Positions 23,471-32,772 of a stretch of 64,000 nt of DNA are shown here, in pieces. Source of the stretch: Bradyrhizobium cytisi. Lineage in GTDB: Bacteria > Pseudomonadota > Alphaproteobacteria > Rhizobiales > Xanthobacteraceae. Position 1 is the stretch's first letter; each line of letters opens with the position of its first letter. The DNA is taken from NCBI RefSeq assembly GCF_008123515.1, contig NZ_VSSR01000041.1, positions 17,006-81,005 of the forward strand, read 5' to 3'. Under the pieces are notes generated by a model that made no database searches, was not told where the DNA came from, and was given only the letters and a program-made list of their open reading frames with translations. Position numbers and translations under genes: made by a program.

Positions 23471-25540
23471 TCACTCATCGTCACGATCATCGTCGCGACG
23501 ATCGGCGAAATTGAAATTGCCGAAGAGATCGCCGATCGCAGGCCGGTTGACGGGAACGTAGGGATTGTCATCCGAGGCTACAGGGTTGGGCAACGTGTCG
23601 CGCGTCTTGGGCCCGAGCGGCTTGAGATGCCAGTTGCGCTCAACGAACTTGGTGATGGAGACGTGATCGCCATATTCATGCGACACGTGTCCGCCGCGCG
23701 AATATTTCGACACGACCAGCAACGGAATCCGTGTGCCGTCGCCGAAGAAGTCGACCGGCTGGATATAGCCGGAATCGTAGTAGCCGCCGCCTTCGTCCAT
23801 GGTGATGACGATGGCGGTCGACTTCCACAGTTCCTTGTGTGACTTCACCTTGTCGACGATGTTCTTGGTGAACGCCTCGAAAATATCCACACGCGACGAC
23901 GACGGATGACCGTCGTTGAAAGTGCTCGGCTTGACGAACGAAACGGCCGGAAGATTACCGTCCGCGATGGCGTCGTAGAAATCGAGTGTGTCCTTCATAT
24001 GCGCATTGCGCTGTGCCGCATTGGTCATGACCGAGGCGGAGAACAGGAACGGATTGCAGATGTTGCAATAGAGATAGGCGACCGGGTCCAGCGCGCCGAA
24101 ATTGGTGCCTTCTCCGGGGGCGGTCTTGAAGTCATTCCAACGCTCGCCGAAATAGGCCCAGGAGACATCGGCCTGGGTCAGCGCATCGCCGATATGCCGC
24201 TGCTTGATGACAGGCGGCAAGGTGAACGGACCGTTGTTGATCGGGTCGGTGGCGCCGCTGCCGATATAGGCCGGAACGTAGTTGTTCAGGAGATAATAGG
24301 CGTTAGGCGCACAACGCGGCGACACATGGATGGCGTTGAGGTAGGTGACGACGGCGCCAACGCCGGGCTGGCTCGGATCGGCGCAGTTCGAATAGCTGCC
24401 ACCGCCATAGCCGTCGTTGAGATACCAGTTGTTCGTGCCAGGCGCCGGGTTGGGATTCTCGACCTCGTTGACATATTGCGGCGGATTGGAACCGGGGACC
24501 AGGACGTGGTCGGGCTTAGCGGGATCGCCCTTGTCGTCGGCATAATAGAGAGCATCGGCGTAGCCTATCATCATGTGATTGGCGAACGTGCCACCCATTA
24601 CGCTCTGATGGAAATTGTCGTTGAGCGTGTACTTGCGCGCAAGCTCGGTCAGATAAGGCGCGTCGCCTCTGGCGACGTTGTAGAAGCCGAGCGCGATCGC
24701 ACCTTCCTTCAGCGCGTGTGGGGTCGGATTGCCGTTGCTCCCCGAGGAGACGCTCGATTCCACAAAGGTGAAGAGATCGGCCTGGCAGCCGCTCGGATTA
24801 TGGTGCGTGGCCTTGGCGACGTCGCAGTCTAGCTCTTGCCACATCTGGTAGAACCGGTGCACCGGGCTGCCGCCGTAGGTCTTGTAAAGGCTGGTGGGAG
24901 TTTCGCCGGCCTGCGCCAGTGTCACCAGCGGATAGGCACCATTTGGCAGATTGTCGAAATCCAGGACGCGCGAGTCCGGCGAATTGCCGGGCAGACCGGT
25001 CGCGCCAGTCGTCAGCAGCGGCAGGTCCTGCTTACTGAGGCCATAGTCGGCCTGCGCCGCGACTTGCAGAGTAGCGAGACATCCCGGACCATTGAGCGCG
25101 GCCTGATCGACGGATGTGTAGCAGGATTGCGGCGCGTAGGAGGTTCCCGGCGCCTGAACTTTGTTGGTCGTGTTGTTGTAAGGGGCCTTCTGGCCGGGGT
25201 TGATGGAGTAGGTGTTGTTGACCACGGCGGAGAATTGCGCCGACTTGGCGTAGTTCGGTCCGGGCAAGCCATCCTTGGTGATGATGCCCTTGGAAAGGAG
25301 GTTGTCGACACGCTCGCCCGGGCGGTGCGGTTCATAGGTCGCGAAGACGTGGTCGAAGGTACGGTTTTCGCCGAGGATGACGATCACATGCTTGATCGGC
25401 GACTCGGTCCGATCGCCGTTCCTGTTGCTCCCCCCGAGCGAATTGGCGTCGGCCGCATAAACGTCATATCCCATCAGCGACAGGATCGCGGCGGTGACCA
25501 CGGTGCGATCGCGTAGACGTCGTGTCATTCTCGAAAGCAT
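23471..25540 (-). CDS. Secreted phosphoesterase (acid phosphatase / phospholipase C type)
   Basis: 689 residues from the ATG at 25540 (AAAGGG upstream). An export signal precedes the PF04185-type phosphoesterase domain. The N-terminal metal site is HVIVILGENRTFDHVFATYE. Later come FYQMWQELDCDVAKATHH, FVKPSTFNDGHPSSS, TAIVITMDEGGGYYDSG (metal Asp/Glu) and RIPLLVVSKYSRGGHVSHE. Members hydrolyse phosphomonoesters or phospholipids outside the cytoplasm. The acidic tail (DRRDDDRDDE) is unusual. It is the first gene of a minus-strand run with the sulfotransferase and STN genes, which may be one operon. Its substrate cannot be decided from sequence. Confidence 0.85.
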   Translation of the reverse strand: MLSRMTRRLRDRTVVTAAILSLMGYDVYAADANSLGGSNRNGDRTESPIKHVIVILGENRTFDHVFATYEPHRPGERVDNLLSKGIITKDGLPGPNYAKSAQFSAVVNNTYSINPGQKAPYNNTTNKVQAPGTSYAPQSCYTSVDQAALNGPGCLATLQVAAQADYGLSKQDLPLLTTGATGLPGNSPDSRVLDFDNLPNGAYPLVTLAQAGETPTSLYKTYGGSPVHRFYQMWQELDCDVAKATHHNPSGCQADLFTFVESSVSSGSNGNPTPHALKEGAIALGFYNVARGDAPYLTELARKYTLNDNFHQSVMGGTFANHMMIGYADALYYADDKGDPAKPDHVLVPGSNPPQYVNEVENPNPAPGTNNWYLNDGYGGGSYSNCADPSQPGVGAVVTYLNAIHVSPRCAPNAYYLLNNYVPAYIGSGATDPINNGPFTLPPVIKQRHIGDALTQADVSWAYFGERWNDFKTAPGEGTNFGALDPVAYLYCNICNPFLFSASVMTNAAQRNAHMKDTLDFYDAIADGNLPAVSFVKPSTFNDGHPSSSRVDIFEAFTKNIVDKVKSHKELWKSTAIVITMDEGGGYYDSGYIQPVDFFGDGTRIPLLVVSKYSRGGHVSHEYGDHVSITKFVERNWHLKPLGPKTRDTLPNPVASDDNPYVPVNRPAIGDLFGNFNFADRRDDDRDDE

Positions 25541-25793
25541 TGCACACCCTTTGTTCTTTTCTGAAGGCTGAAAGATTGTTTCAGTGCACTTCAAGCTAGG
25601 GGGCGCACTTGTCAGAAGTGCTGCGCGAGGATGTCACTTGGATTACGCGATTATGACAACGTGCAGAGACACGTTGTCGCAACTGGCCGTCGCTTATGAA
25701 TTGCTGCCAATGGCTTGCCGGCGATCTCACCCGAGGTTCGATCGCATGAAGGGCCCGGAGCGAGCGGGAAACCGCAAACTCGTTGAGGCGCCT

Positions 25794-27167
25794 TCAATCA
25801 TTCCAATGGAGCAAGGGCGTTCCGAACGCCCGGCTCCAGACGGACAGGAAACGCGGAAACCAGGAATGGGCCACCGCGCCTTTGTAGGCCCAGGTGCGAT
25901 ATTTCAGGCCCTGCTCGGAGATCAGCTCTTGATAACCGCCGTGGACTTCGGTCGCGGTGCGAATGTCCTTCAATATCCCTTGCGCGCAGGCGCGGTAGGT
26001 CTCGGTCCCCGCGAATTCGTCAAAGTCCAGCATACGGTCCGCGAACTCGACGTTGAACGTCGGCCAGGACGAACGCCCCTGATAGGCCGGCGCCGCGATC
26101 TTGTGGATCATCTTGTTCCGCGGATTATCCGCCGACACCAGGAAGTGGAACGTGCTGGGGATGCGGAAACGCGGCTCGGCAATGATCAAATCCGTCGTGG
26201 CCGCAAACAACGCGCGTTCGCTGGCATCGCTCATGTCCCAGAAGCCGCGATGCACGCTGACGAAATCCAGCGCGACCAGGAACACCGGCGTGCCAGCCGT
26301 TCCATCCAGCGAATGCCTGATATAGCCGTCCTTGCCGAACAGCCGGAGCAGGTCCCGCTTATACTGCCCGAGGTCGCGCCCAAGCAGCCGCTTCAGCTCG
26401 CTCTCGTCGACCACACCGAGCTGCACGCCCCACATGAAGGTCGTGTAGACGCAGGCATTGGTGACAAAACGCCGGCGCTCGGCGCGGGTGTCCGTTGCCG
26501 CAGAGCGAGGCCCGCTGGCATCGCACAGCAAATATCCGGCGCCGTCAGCCTCGAACGGCTCGAGCTCGCTTGCGAGCTTCAGGATCGCGCGCTTCAGATC
26601 GCCGCCGTGTTCGGCCAGCAACAGTCCACCGGCATGCGCGCATTGCGACATCGCCAGATAGGACGACGCCCGCTCCTCGGCGGAGAGCATCTGCCGGAGG
26701 CCAGCGAGAATGCCGAGCAGCGTGTCCGAAGGACGCGAGAAATAGTTCACGCCGAGATACCGGCCGCGTCCCGCCGGAACGATGGTCGTGGTGACGACGT
26801 CGGCGCGAACCGCCTCCAGCAGCAGGCGCACGCTCTTTTCGAGCAGGCGCGCCCGGCGCACGGCGTCCTGCGCATCCATGATGGTCTCGGGGTCGAGGAC
26901 GTCGGGATAAAACCAGGCAAAGTCGCGCGGGTAATAGGCTGAGGCGTGCGGTGCGCCCGTGACGAGGAACGCCTCGGTCACCGAGAAGGCGCTGTCCATC
27001 GAGTGCCGGTAAAGGTCCTCGATGACTGACAAGGAATGATGCGACTGTCTCAGGAAGCGATCACCGAGAAAATTGACCGCCTGGAGCGCATTCGCGACAA
27101 AGGTCGCGGCCATGCCCTGGTAAAACCGGTTCTCTCGATGGGATGAAAGGGAAATATCGCTGTTCAT
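25794..27167 (-). CDS. Unrecognised 457-residue protein, possibly alpha/alpha-toroid enzyme
   Basis: I do not recognise the family with confidence. The protein has no signal peptide and is mostly helical, with aromatic-rich motifs between helices: GAPHASAYYPRDFAWFYPDV, VNYFSRPSDTLLGILAGLRQ, FGKDGYIRHSLDGTAGTPVF, and SSWPTFNVEFADRMLDFDEF. Repeated helix pairs with acidic and aromatic residues in the loops resemble six-hairpin glycosidase-like folds. A glycoside hydrolase or trehalase-like enzyme is therefore possible but unproven. It stands alone: 253 bp separate it from the phosphoesterase gene and 97 bp from allC. Confidence 0.6.
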   Translation of the reverse strand: MNSDISLSSHRENRFYQGMAATFVANALQAVNFLGDRFLRQSHHSLSVIEDLYRHSMDSAFSVTEAFLVTGAPHASAYYPRDFAWFYPDVLDPETIMDAQDAVRRARLLEKSVRLLLEAVRADVVTTTIVPAGRGRYLGVNYFSRPSDTLLGILAGLRQMLSAEERASSYLAMSQCAHAGGLLLAEHGGDLKRAILKLASELEPFEADGAGYLLCDASGPRSAATDTRAERRRFVTNACVYTTFMWGVQLGVVDESELKRLLGRDLGQYKRDLLRLFGKDGYIRHSLDGTAGTPVFLVALDFVSVHRGFWDMSDASERALFAATTDLIIAEPRFRIPSTFHFLVSADNPRNKMIHKIAAPAYQGRSSWPTFNVEFADRMLDFDEFAGTETYRACAQGILKDIRTATEVHGGYQELISEQGLKYRTWAYKGAVAHSWFPRFLSVWSRAFGTPLLHWND

Positions 27168-27264
27168 CTGTGTAGGTCGGCCGATGTCTGGTGATCCCGG
27201 AGCTGGGCAGTCGCTATTCTAGCCCTGCCTGATTCGTATCTCTACCCGGTGACTTGCGGGGGGC

Positions 27265-28542
27265 TTAGCCCACTCGCGGCCTGAAATTCTCGACCACCCG
27301 CAGCAGCACCCGTGCGCCGGCGTCGGCGTCGGCGAGCTCGACATGCTCGTCCGGATGATGGCTGATGCCGCCGCGGCAGCGGACGAAGATCATGCCGACA
27401 TCAGCGATATCGATCATCGCCATGCCGTCGTGCCCTGCTCCACTCGGCAGCTCGAATGCGGAAAAACCTTCGGCGGCGATCGCCTGTGCGATCTGATCCT
27501 TCAGCCAGGGCGCGCAAGGTGCGGTGCGGTTCTCATGGGTGACGTCGAGCTGAAGCGCCAGCTGCCGGCGCCTTGCGATCGCTTCGATCTGGCGGACGAC
27601 GTCGGCGACCGCGCGCTTGCGATGCATGTCGGTCGGCGCGCGCATGTCGATGGTGAAGGATACTTCGCCCGGAATGACATTGGTCGCGCCGGGCCTCGCC
27701 TGGATATAGCCGACGGTACCAACCAGGCCCCCCTCGTCGGTCCGGCAAAACTGCTCGATCGCGCCAATGCATTCGGCAGCACCACTGAGCGCGTCACGGC
27801 GCAGCGCCATTGGCACGGTGCCGGCATGCCCAGCCATGCCGGTGAGCCGGGCCGCCAGCCGCGTCGCACCCGCGATCGCGGTCACGACGCCGACAGGGAG
27901 ATTGCGGGCTTCGAGCACCGGCCCCTGCTCGATGTGCAATTCAAGATAGGCCAGCAGCTCGCGCCGCGCGCGCGCGGCCGCGCCGATATGGTCAGGGTCG
28001 AGGCCAAATTTGACGAGCGCGTCGCGCATCGAGACGCCGTCGCGGTCGCGCGTATTCAGGACGCTCTCGTCGAACGTGCCGGCGACCGCACGGCTGCCGA
28101 GCAGGGTCGAGGCGAAGCGCACGCCTTCCTCGTCGGCAAAGCCGACCACCTCGATCGCAAACGGAAGGCGCGTGCCGCGCCGGTTGAGCTCGGCGACGCA
28201 GGCGATCGCCGTGATCACGCCCAGCGGCCCATCCCATTTGCCGGCGTCACGTACCGTGTCGTAATGCGAGCCGAGCATCAGGCAGGGCGCCCCCGGCCGC
28301 TCGCCGTCGTAGCGGCCGCAGACATTGCCGATCGCATCGAGATGCGCGCTCATGCCGGCCTCACGCATCCAGCCAAGGATGAGGTCCGAGGCCGTGCGCA
28401 GTTCCTTCGTGAGATAGATGCGGGTGAGCTTGCCGTCTTCTTCCGAGATCGCCGCGAGCTCGTTGATCCGGCGCACGATCTCCTCGCCGAGCGATGCATG
28501 TTCAACGGCAGTCACGGCAGCCATCTCGGTCAAGCTTTCCAT
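27265..28542 (-). CDS. allC: Allantoate amidohydrolase / Zn-dependent M20 hydrolase
   Basis: 425 residues. Metal ligands of the M20 AllC/HyuC group are in place: LGSHYDTVRDAGKWDGPLGV (His and bridging Asp), FADEEGVRF (Glu), LELHIEQGPVLE (His), and ISHHPDEHVE near the C-terminus. The dimerisation-domain motif GMAGHAGTVPMALRRDAL is also present. Allantoate amidohydrolase releases ammonia from allantoate. N-carbamoyl-amino-acid hydrolase and ureidoglycolate-type enzymes share this sequence pattern, but the allantoinase and UraD/UraH genes in the same window favour AllC. An in-frame ATG at 28524 is an alternative start. It is divergent from the first ABC importer operon. Confidence 0.82.
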   Translation of the reverse strand: MESLTEMAAVTAVEHASLGEEIVRRINELAAISEEDGKLTRIYLTKELRTASDLILGWMREAGMSAHLDAIGNVCGRYDGERPGAPCLMLGSHYDTVRDAGKWDGPLGVITAIACVAELNRRGTRLPFAIEVVGFADEEGVRFASTLLGSRAVAGTFDESVLNTRDRDGVSMRDALVKFGLDPDHIGAAARARRELLAYLELHIEQGPVLEARNLPVGVVTAIAGATRLAARLTGMAGHAGTVPMALRRDALSGAAECIGAIEQFCRTDEGGLVGTVGYIQARPGATNVIPGEVSFTIDMRAPTDMHRKRAVADVVRQIEAIARRRQLALQLDVTHENRTAPCAPWLKDQIAQAIAAEGFSAFELPSGAGHDGMAMIDIADVGMIFVRCRGGISHHPDEHVELADADAGARVLLRVVENFRPRVG

Positions 28543-28927
28543 TCTGGAGACCGCGCCGCGGTCGCAACCCCAATCGATACAAGTTCGGTGCCAGCGAATT
28601 CAGGCCGCCGGCGCCGCTTCAAGTCAGCGCGTGGTTAGCATGAATGCGGGTGGTCGGCCGACCGCCCCGGTGCCCTCATGTACATGCGAGTGCGGGTTAA
28701 GACTGCTTAACTACCTTGCATACAATCGAACAATACTGCTCATAATTTAATCTGCCGGTTTCCTGACCAGGATTTCAGCAGCAGATATATCTTATAGTTT
28801 TCAATTGCCTAAATCGAAATGCCCGCTCCAGAGCCTCTGGCACGAAGCTTGCGACATTCGGTTCCGGGCTACGCCAGACCGGCGCAGCCGCGAGATTAGG
28901 GCGGTCCAGCCGCCAAGGGAGCAAGCA
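28543..28927. other. 385 bp divergent control region between allC and ABC importer operon
   Basis: AT-rich between about 28690 and 28810, unlike its surroundings. It contains the sigma-54 element at 28838-28853 for the importer operon. AT-rich DNA upstream of a sigma-54 promoter is the expected place for activator binding, but I could not define a specific activator site. Confidence 0.5.
28838..28853 (+). promoter_or_regulatory. Sigma-54 promoter of first BMP-type ABC operon
   Basis: TGGCACGAAGCTTGCG fits TGGCACG-N4-TTGC exactly, with the invariant GG (28839-28840) and GC (28851-28852) at correct spacing. It is 75 bp upstream of the substrate-binding protein start. Confidence 0.85.
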
Positions 28928-30040
28928 ATGGATTTTGGCAGGATTTCACGACGTCACTTGTTGCAGGGCGGTGCCGCCCTCACCCTCGGCGCGGCGGCTG
29001 GCGCCCGCCCGGCCTTCGCGGCCGACACGACCATCGGCTTCATCTATGTCGGCTCGCGCGACGACTACGGCTACAACCAGGCCCACGCACAGGGCGCGGC
29101 GGCGCTGAAGAAGATTCCCGGACTGAAGGTTGTCGAGGAAGAGAAGGTGCCGGAGACCGACGCGGTCGAGAAGACGATCGAGTCCATGATCAATCTCGAT
29201 GGCGCCACCCTGCTCTTCCCGACATCGTTCGGTTACTACAATCCGCACATGATCAAGATGGCCAACAAGTTCCCGAAGCTGCGCTTCGAGCATTGCGGCG
29301 GCCTCTGGACCGACAAGGACCCGAAGAACGCCGGCAGCTATTTCGGCTATATCGACGAAGCCCAGTACATCTCCGGCATCGTCGCCGGCTACACCTCCAA
29401 GAGCGGCAAGCTCGGCTTCGTCGCTGCGAAACCGATCCCGCAGGTGCTGCGCAACATCAACGCCTTCGCTCTCGGTGCGAAACTCGCCAATCCGAAGGCC
29501 ACGACGCAGGTGATCTTCACCGGTGACTGGTCGATGCCGGTCAAGGAAGCCGAGGCCACCAACAGCCTGATCGACCAGGGCGTCGATGTTCTCACCTGCC
29601 ACGTCGACGGCCCCAAGACCATGGTCGAGAACGCCGCCCGCCGCGGCGCCTTCGTCTGCGGCTATCACACCAACCAGTCGCCGCTTGCGCCGAAGGCGTA
29701 TCTGACCGGCGCGGAATGGAATTGGGAAGCGCTCTATCCGAAGTTTGTGAAGATGATCGCCGCCGGCGAGAGCATTGCGAACTTCTACCGCGGCGGCCTC
29801 AAGGAGGAGATCGTCAAGACCTCGCCCTATGGCGAAGCAGTCTCTGCCGAGGCGCGCAAGCACGCCGACGAGGTCAAGGCAAAATTCCTCTCGGCCGGAG
29901 GCTACGCCATCTTCAAGGGTGGGCTGGTCGACAACAAGGGCAAGACGGTGATCGCGGCCGGCACCGATCGCGGCCAGAAGGATCCCGAGCTCGAGAAGAT
30001 GGACTACCTCGTCGAGGGCGTGATCGGAGCGACTTCGTGA
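28928..30040 (+). CDS. BMP-family ABC importer substrate-binding protein (nucleoside/purine type)
   Basis: 370 residues. The twin-arginine signal (GRISRRHLLQGGAALTLGAA) suggests Tat export, unlike its paralogue at 40363. The mature part has the BMP/PnrA-like pattern: IGFIYVGSRDDYGYNQAHAQ, TLLFPTSFGYYNPHMIKMAN, and LRFEHCGG. BMP-family proteins bind nucleosides or purines in the periplasm. It heads an operon of two permease genes, a biuret-hydrolase-like gene, an ATPase gene and a deaminase gene, with a sigma-54 promoter upstream. The stop overlaps the GTG of the first permease. Confidence 0.9.
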   Translation: MDFGRISRRHLLQGGAALTLGAAAGARPAFAADTTIGFIYVGSRDDYGYNQAHAQGAAALKKIPGLKVVEEEKVPETDAVEKTIESMINLDGATLLFPTSFGYYNPHMIKMANKFPKLRFEHCGGLWTDKDPKNAGSYFGYIDEAQYISGIVAGYTSKSGKLGFVAAKPIPQVLRNINAFALGAKLANPKATTQVIFTGDWSMPVKEAEATNSLIDQGVDVLTCHVDGPKTMVENAARRGAFVCGYHTNQSPLAPKAYLTGAEWNWEALYPKFVKMIAAGESIANFYRGGLKEEIVKTSPYGEAVSAEARKHADEVKAKFLSAGGYAIFKGGLVDNKGKTVIAAGTDRGQKDPELEKMDYLVEGVIGATS

Positions 30041-31149
30041 CAGCAGAAGCGGCAGATTCTGCCGAGGCGGTCGGGACAATTGCCCCGGCCGCCAACCCGG
30101 GGTTTCTCCAACGCCACGGCCGCACGATCGAATATATCCTGATCCCGGGCGCGGCGCTTGCCGGCGCGCTCGTGGTTTTCGGCATCTTCGTCATGCTGTT
30201 CGGCAAGAACCCGCTCGACCTCTATTTCTACATGTACTACGGCGCCTTCGGCACCTGGTTCTCCTGGCAGAACACGCTGACGCGTGCTGCGCCCCTGATC
30301 CTCACCGCGCTCTGCACGGCGCTGCCGGCGCAACTCGGCATGGTCATCATCGGCGGCGAAGGCGCATTGCTGATCGGCGCGCTGTCGGCGACGAGCGCGG
30401 CGCTCGCACTCCAGGGCATGCCGCCACTCGTCATCCAGATCGCCATGGTCTGCGCCGGCGTCATCGGCGGCGGCTTGTGGATCATGTTGGCGGGCGCGCT
30501 ACGCCAATATCGCGGCGTCAACGAAACGATCTCGAGCCTGCTGCTGGTCTACATCGCGCTCGCGATCCTCAACCATCTCGTCGAAGGCGCGATGCGCGAC
30601 CCCGCGAGCCTCAACAAGCCGTCAACCCGCGAGATCGGCGCCGCCAACATGATCGGCTCGATCCCCGGCACCGACGTGCATTGGGGCCTGGTCTTCGGCC
30701 TGATCGCCGCGATCGCGGCTTACATCCTGATCTATCACACCGTGTTCGGCTTCGCCGCGCGCGTGGCAGGCGGCAATATCCGCGCCGCCAAGATCGTCGG
30801 CCTCGGCGTCAGCAAGCTCATCCTGACCATCTGCTTCCTCGCCGGCGGTGCCGCTGGACTTGCCGGCATGGTCGAGGTTGCGGCCGTGCAGGGCCGTACC
30901 AACGCCAATCTCGCCGCCGGCTATGGCTTCACCGGCATTCTGGTTGCCTTCCTGGCGCGGCAAAATCCGCTTGCGATCATTCCTGTCGCGATCCTGCTCG
31001 GCGGCATCAGCGCCAGCGGCGGCCTGCTGCAACGCCGCCTCGGACTGCCCGACGCGTCCGTCCAGGTACTCCAGGGCATCATCTTCGTCTTCGTGCTCGC
31101 CAGCGATGCGCTCTACGGCCGCATCGGTTTCCTGAAGGGAAAATCCTGA
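30037..31149 (+). CDS. ABC importer permease (nucleoside/BMP type), first subunit
   Basis: 370 residues from a GTG at 30037 overlapping the preceding stop by 4 bp. About ten membrane segments of the BPD_transp_2 family are present; motifs are LTRAAPLILTALCTALPAQL, IIGGEGALLIGALSATSAAL, YGFTGILVAFLARQNPLAII. It resembles YufP/RbsC-like permeases of nucleoside importers. It forms a heterodimer with the product of the next gene in the inner membrane. The reading frame continues upstream within the binding-protein gene, but only the GTG gives a sensible N-terminus (VTAEAADSAEAVGTIAP). Confidence 0.9.
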   Translation: MTAEAADSAEAVGTIAPAANPGFLQRHGRTIEYILIPGAALAGALVVFGIFVMLFGKNPLDLYFYMYYGAFGTWFSWQNTLTRAAPLILTALCTALPAQLGMVIIGGEGALLIGALSATSAALALQGMPPLVIQIAMVCAGVIGGGLWIMLAGALRQYRGVNETISSLLLVYIALAILNHLVEGAMRDPASLNKPSTREIGAANMIGSIPGTDVHWGLVFGLIAAIAAYILIYHTVFGFAARVAGGNIRAAKIVGLGVSKLILTICFLAGGAAGLAGMVEVAAVQGRTNANLAAGYGFTGILVAFLARQNPLAIIPVAILLGGISASGGLLQRRLGLPDASVQVLQGIIFVFVLASDALYGRIGFLKGKS

Positions 31150-31150
31150 G

Positions 31151-32077
31151 ATGGCAGACGGATCGATCGGACTCTGGACCGTCCCGCTCGCCGTGCTCGG
31201 CGGCGCCATCCGCGTCTCCACGCCCTTCCTGTTCGTGAGCCTGGGCGAATGCATCACCGAGCGTTCGGGGCGCATCAATCTCGGCCTTGAAGGCACGCTG
31301 GTGATGGGCGCAATGAGCGCCTATGGCATTTCGTATCTCACGGGATCGCCGTGGTTAGGGGTGCTTGCCGCCGGCGTCACCGGCGCCCTTCTGGGCGCGC
31401 TGCATGCCGGTATCTGCTCGCTGCCGCGCGTCAACGACGTCGCGGTCGGCATCGCCCTGATGCTGTTCGGCACCGGCCTCGCCTTCTATCTCGGCAAGCC
31501 GTTGATCGAACCGACCGCGCCGCGCCTGCCCGCGATCGATTTCGGCTGGTGGAGCGACATCCCGCAGCTCCGCGCCGCGCTGCGCGTCAATGTCCTGTTC
31601 CTGATCGGCGTCGCGCTGGCACCGATCCTCTATTGGGCCTTCCGCACCACGCGCTGGGGCTTGCTCATCCGCACTGCGGGCGAGAGCTCGGACGCCGCGC
31701 GTGCAATGGGCCACTCCGTGCTCCTGATCCGCCTGCGCGCGACCATGGTCGGCGGCTTCCTCGCCGGCATCGGCGGCTCCTTCCTGTCGCTGTTCTATCC
31801 CGGGAGCTGGAACGAGGGCCTCTCCTCGGGCCAAGGCATCACCGCGGTGGCGCTCGTGATCTTCGCGCGCTGGGATCCTCTGCTCTGCCTCTGGGCCTCG
31901 CTCGCCTTCGGCGGCGCCGCGGCGCTCGGACCGGCACTGCAATCGGTCGGCGTTACCTCCGGCTATCACCTCTTCAACGCCGCGCCCTACATCCTGACGC
32001 TGGCGATCATGATCATCACCTGCTCGCCGAAACGCACGCTGACCGGAGCCCCGGCCGAATTGTCGATCACCCGCTAG
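31151..32077 (+). CDS. ABC importer permease (nucleoside/BMP type), second subunit
   Basis: 308 residues, starting 1 bp after the first permease stop. The typical YufQ-like N-terminus is VSTPFLFVSLGECITERSGR followed by INLGLEGTLVMGAMSAYG. Later segments include LLIRTAGESSDAARAMGHSV, GIGGSFLSLFYPGSWNEGLS. It has about eight to nine membrane helices. The short C-terminal tail (SPKRTLTGAPAELSITR) is cytosolic. It completes the membrane channel of the importer. Confidence 0.9.
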   Translation: MADGSIGLWTVPLAVLGGAIRVSTPFLFVSLGECITERSGRINLGLEGTLVMGAMSAYGISYLTGSPWLGVLAAGVTGALLGALHAGICSLPRVNDVAVGIALMLFGTGLAFYLGKPLIEPTAPRLPAIDFGWWSDIPQLRAALRVNVLFLIGVALAPILYWAFRTTRWGLLIRTAGESSDAARAMGHSVLLIRLRATMVGGFLAGIGGSFLSLFYPGSWNEGLSSGQGITAVALVIFARWDPLLCLWASLAFGGAAALGPALQSVGVTSGYHLFNAAPYILTLAIMIITCSPKRTLTGAPAELSITR

Positions 32078-32088
32078 AGAGCAAAACC

Positions 32089-32772
32089 ATGCCCGAGCGC
32101 TATATTAAGTCGGAGCCCTACGCCTGGCCTTACAATGGTGATCTCCGTCCCGAGAACACGGCGCTCATTATCATCGACATGCAGACCGATTTCTGTGGCA
32201 TCGGCGGCTATGTCGACAAGATGGGCTATGATCTGTCGCTGACGCGAGCGCCGATCGAGCCGATAAAGAAGTTGCTCGCCGCCATGCGGAGCCAAGGCTT
32301 TCACATCATCCATACCCGCGAAGGCCATCGCCCAGATCTCTCCGATCTTCCCGCCAACAAGCGCTGGCGCTCGCGCCAGATCGGCGCCGGCATCGGTGAT
32401 CCCGGTCCCTGTGGCCGCATCCTGGTGCGCGGTGAGCCCGGCTGGGACATCATCGAAGAGCTCGCGCCGTTGCCGGGCGAGCCGATCATCGACAAGCCCG
32501 GCAAAGGCTCGTTCTGCGCCACCGACCTGGAGCTGATCCTGCGTGTGCGCGGCATCGAGAACATCGTCCTCACAGGCATCACCACCGATGTCTGCGTCCA
32601 CACCACCATGCGCGAGGCCAACGACCGCGGCTTCGAATGCGTGCTGCTGCATGATTGCTGCGGCGCGACCGACAAGAGCAACCACAACCATGCGCTGAAG
32701 ATGATCAAGATGCAGGGCGGCGTGTTCGGCGCCGTCTCAACATCGGATGCTTTCATCGGAGCGATTTCGTGA
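32089..32772 (+). CDS. biuH: Biuret amidohydrolase-like cysteine hydrolase (isochorismatase fold)
   Basis: 227 residues. The N-terminus PYAWPYNGDLRPENTALIII and motifs REGHRPDLSDLPANKRWRSR, DKPGKGSFCATDLELILRVR, TGITTDVCVHTTMREANDRG agree closely with my memory of rhizobial biuret hydrolase. The catalytic triad would be Asp30, Lys136 and Cys169. Biuret hydrolase converts biuret to allophanate and ammonia. Relatives include ureidoacrylate and peroxyureidoacrylate hydrolases (RutB), so the substrate is not certain. It is embedded between permease and ATPase genes, overlapping the ATPase start by 4 bp, which ties its substrate to the cargo of the importer. No allophanate hydrolase gene is in the window. 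Confidence 0.8.
   Translation: MPERYIKSEPYAWPYNGDLRPENTALIIIDMQTDFCGIGGYVDKMGYDLSLTRAPIEPIKKLLAAMRSQGFHIIHTREGHRPDLSDLPANKRWRSRQIGAGIGDPGPCGRILVRGEPGWDIIEELAPLPGEPIIDKPGKGSFCATDLELILRVRGIENIVLTGITTDVCVHTTMREANDRGFECVLLHDCCGATDKSNHNHALKMIKMQGGVFGAVSTSDAFIGAIS

Noticed and set aside
31351..32088. Open frame upstream of and in frame with the biuret-hydrolase-like gene
   Set aside because: It is the shadow frame of the permease gene; the real start is the ATG at 32089, where the conserved N-terminus begins.
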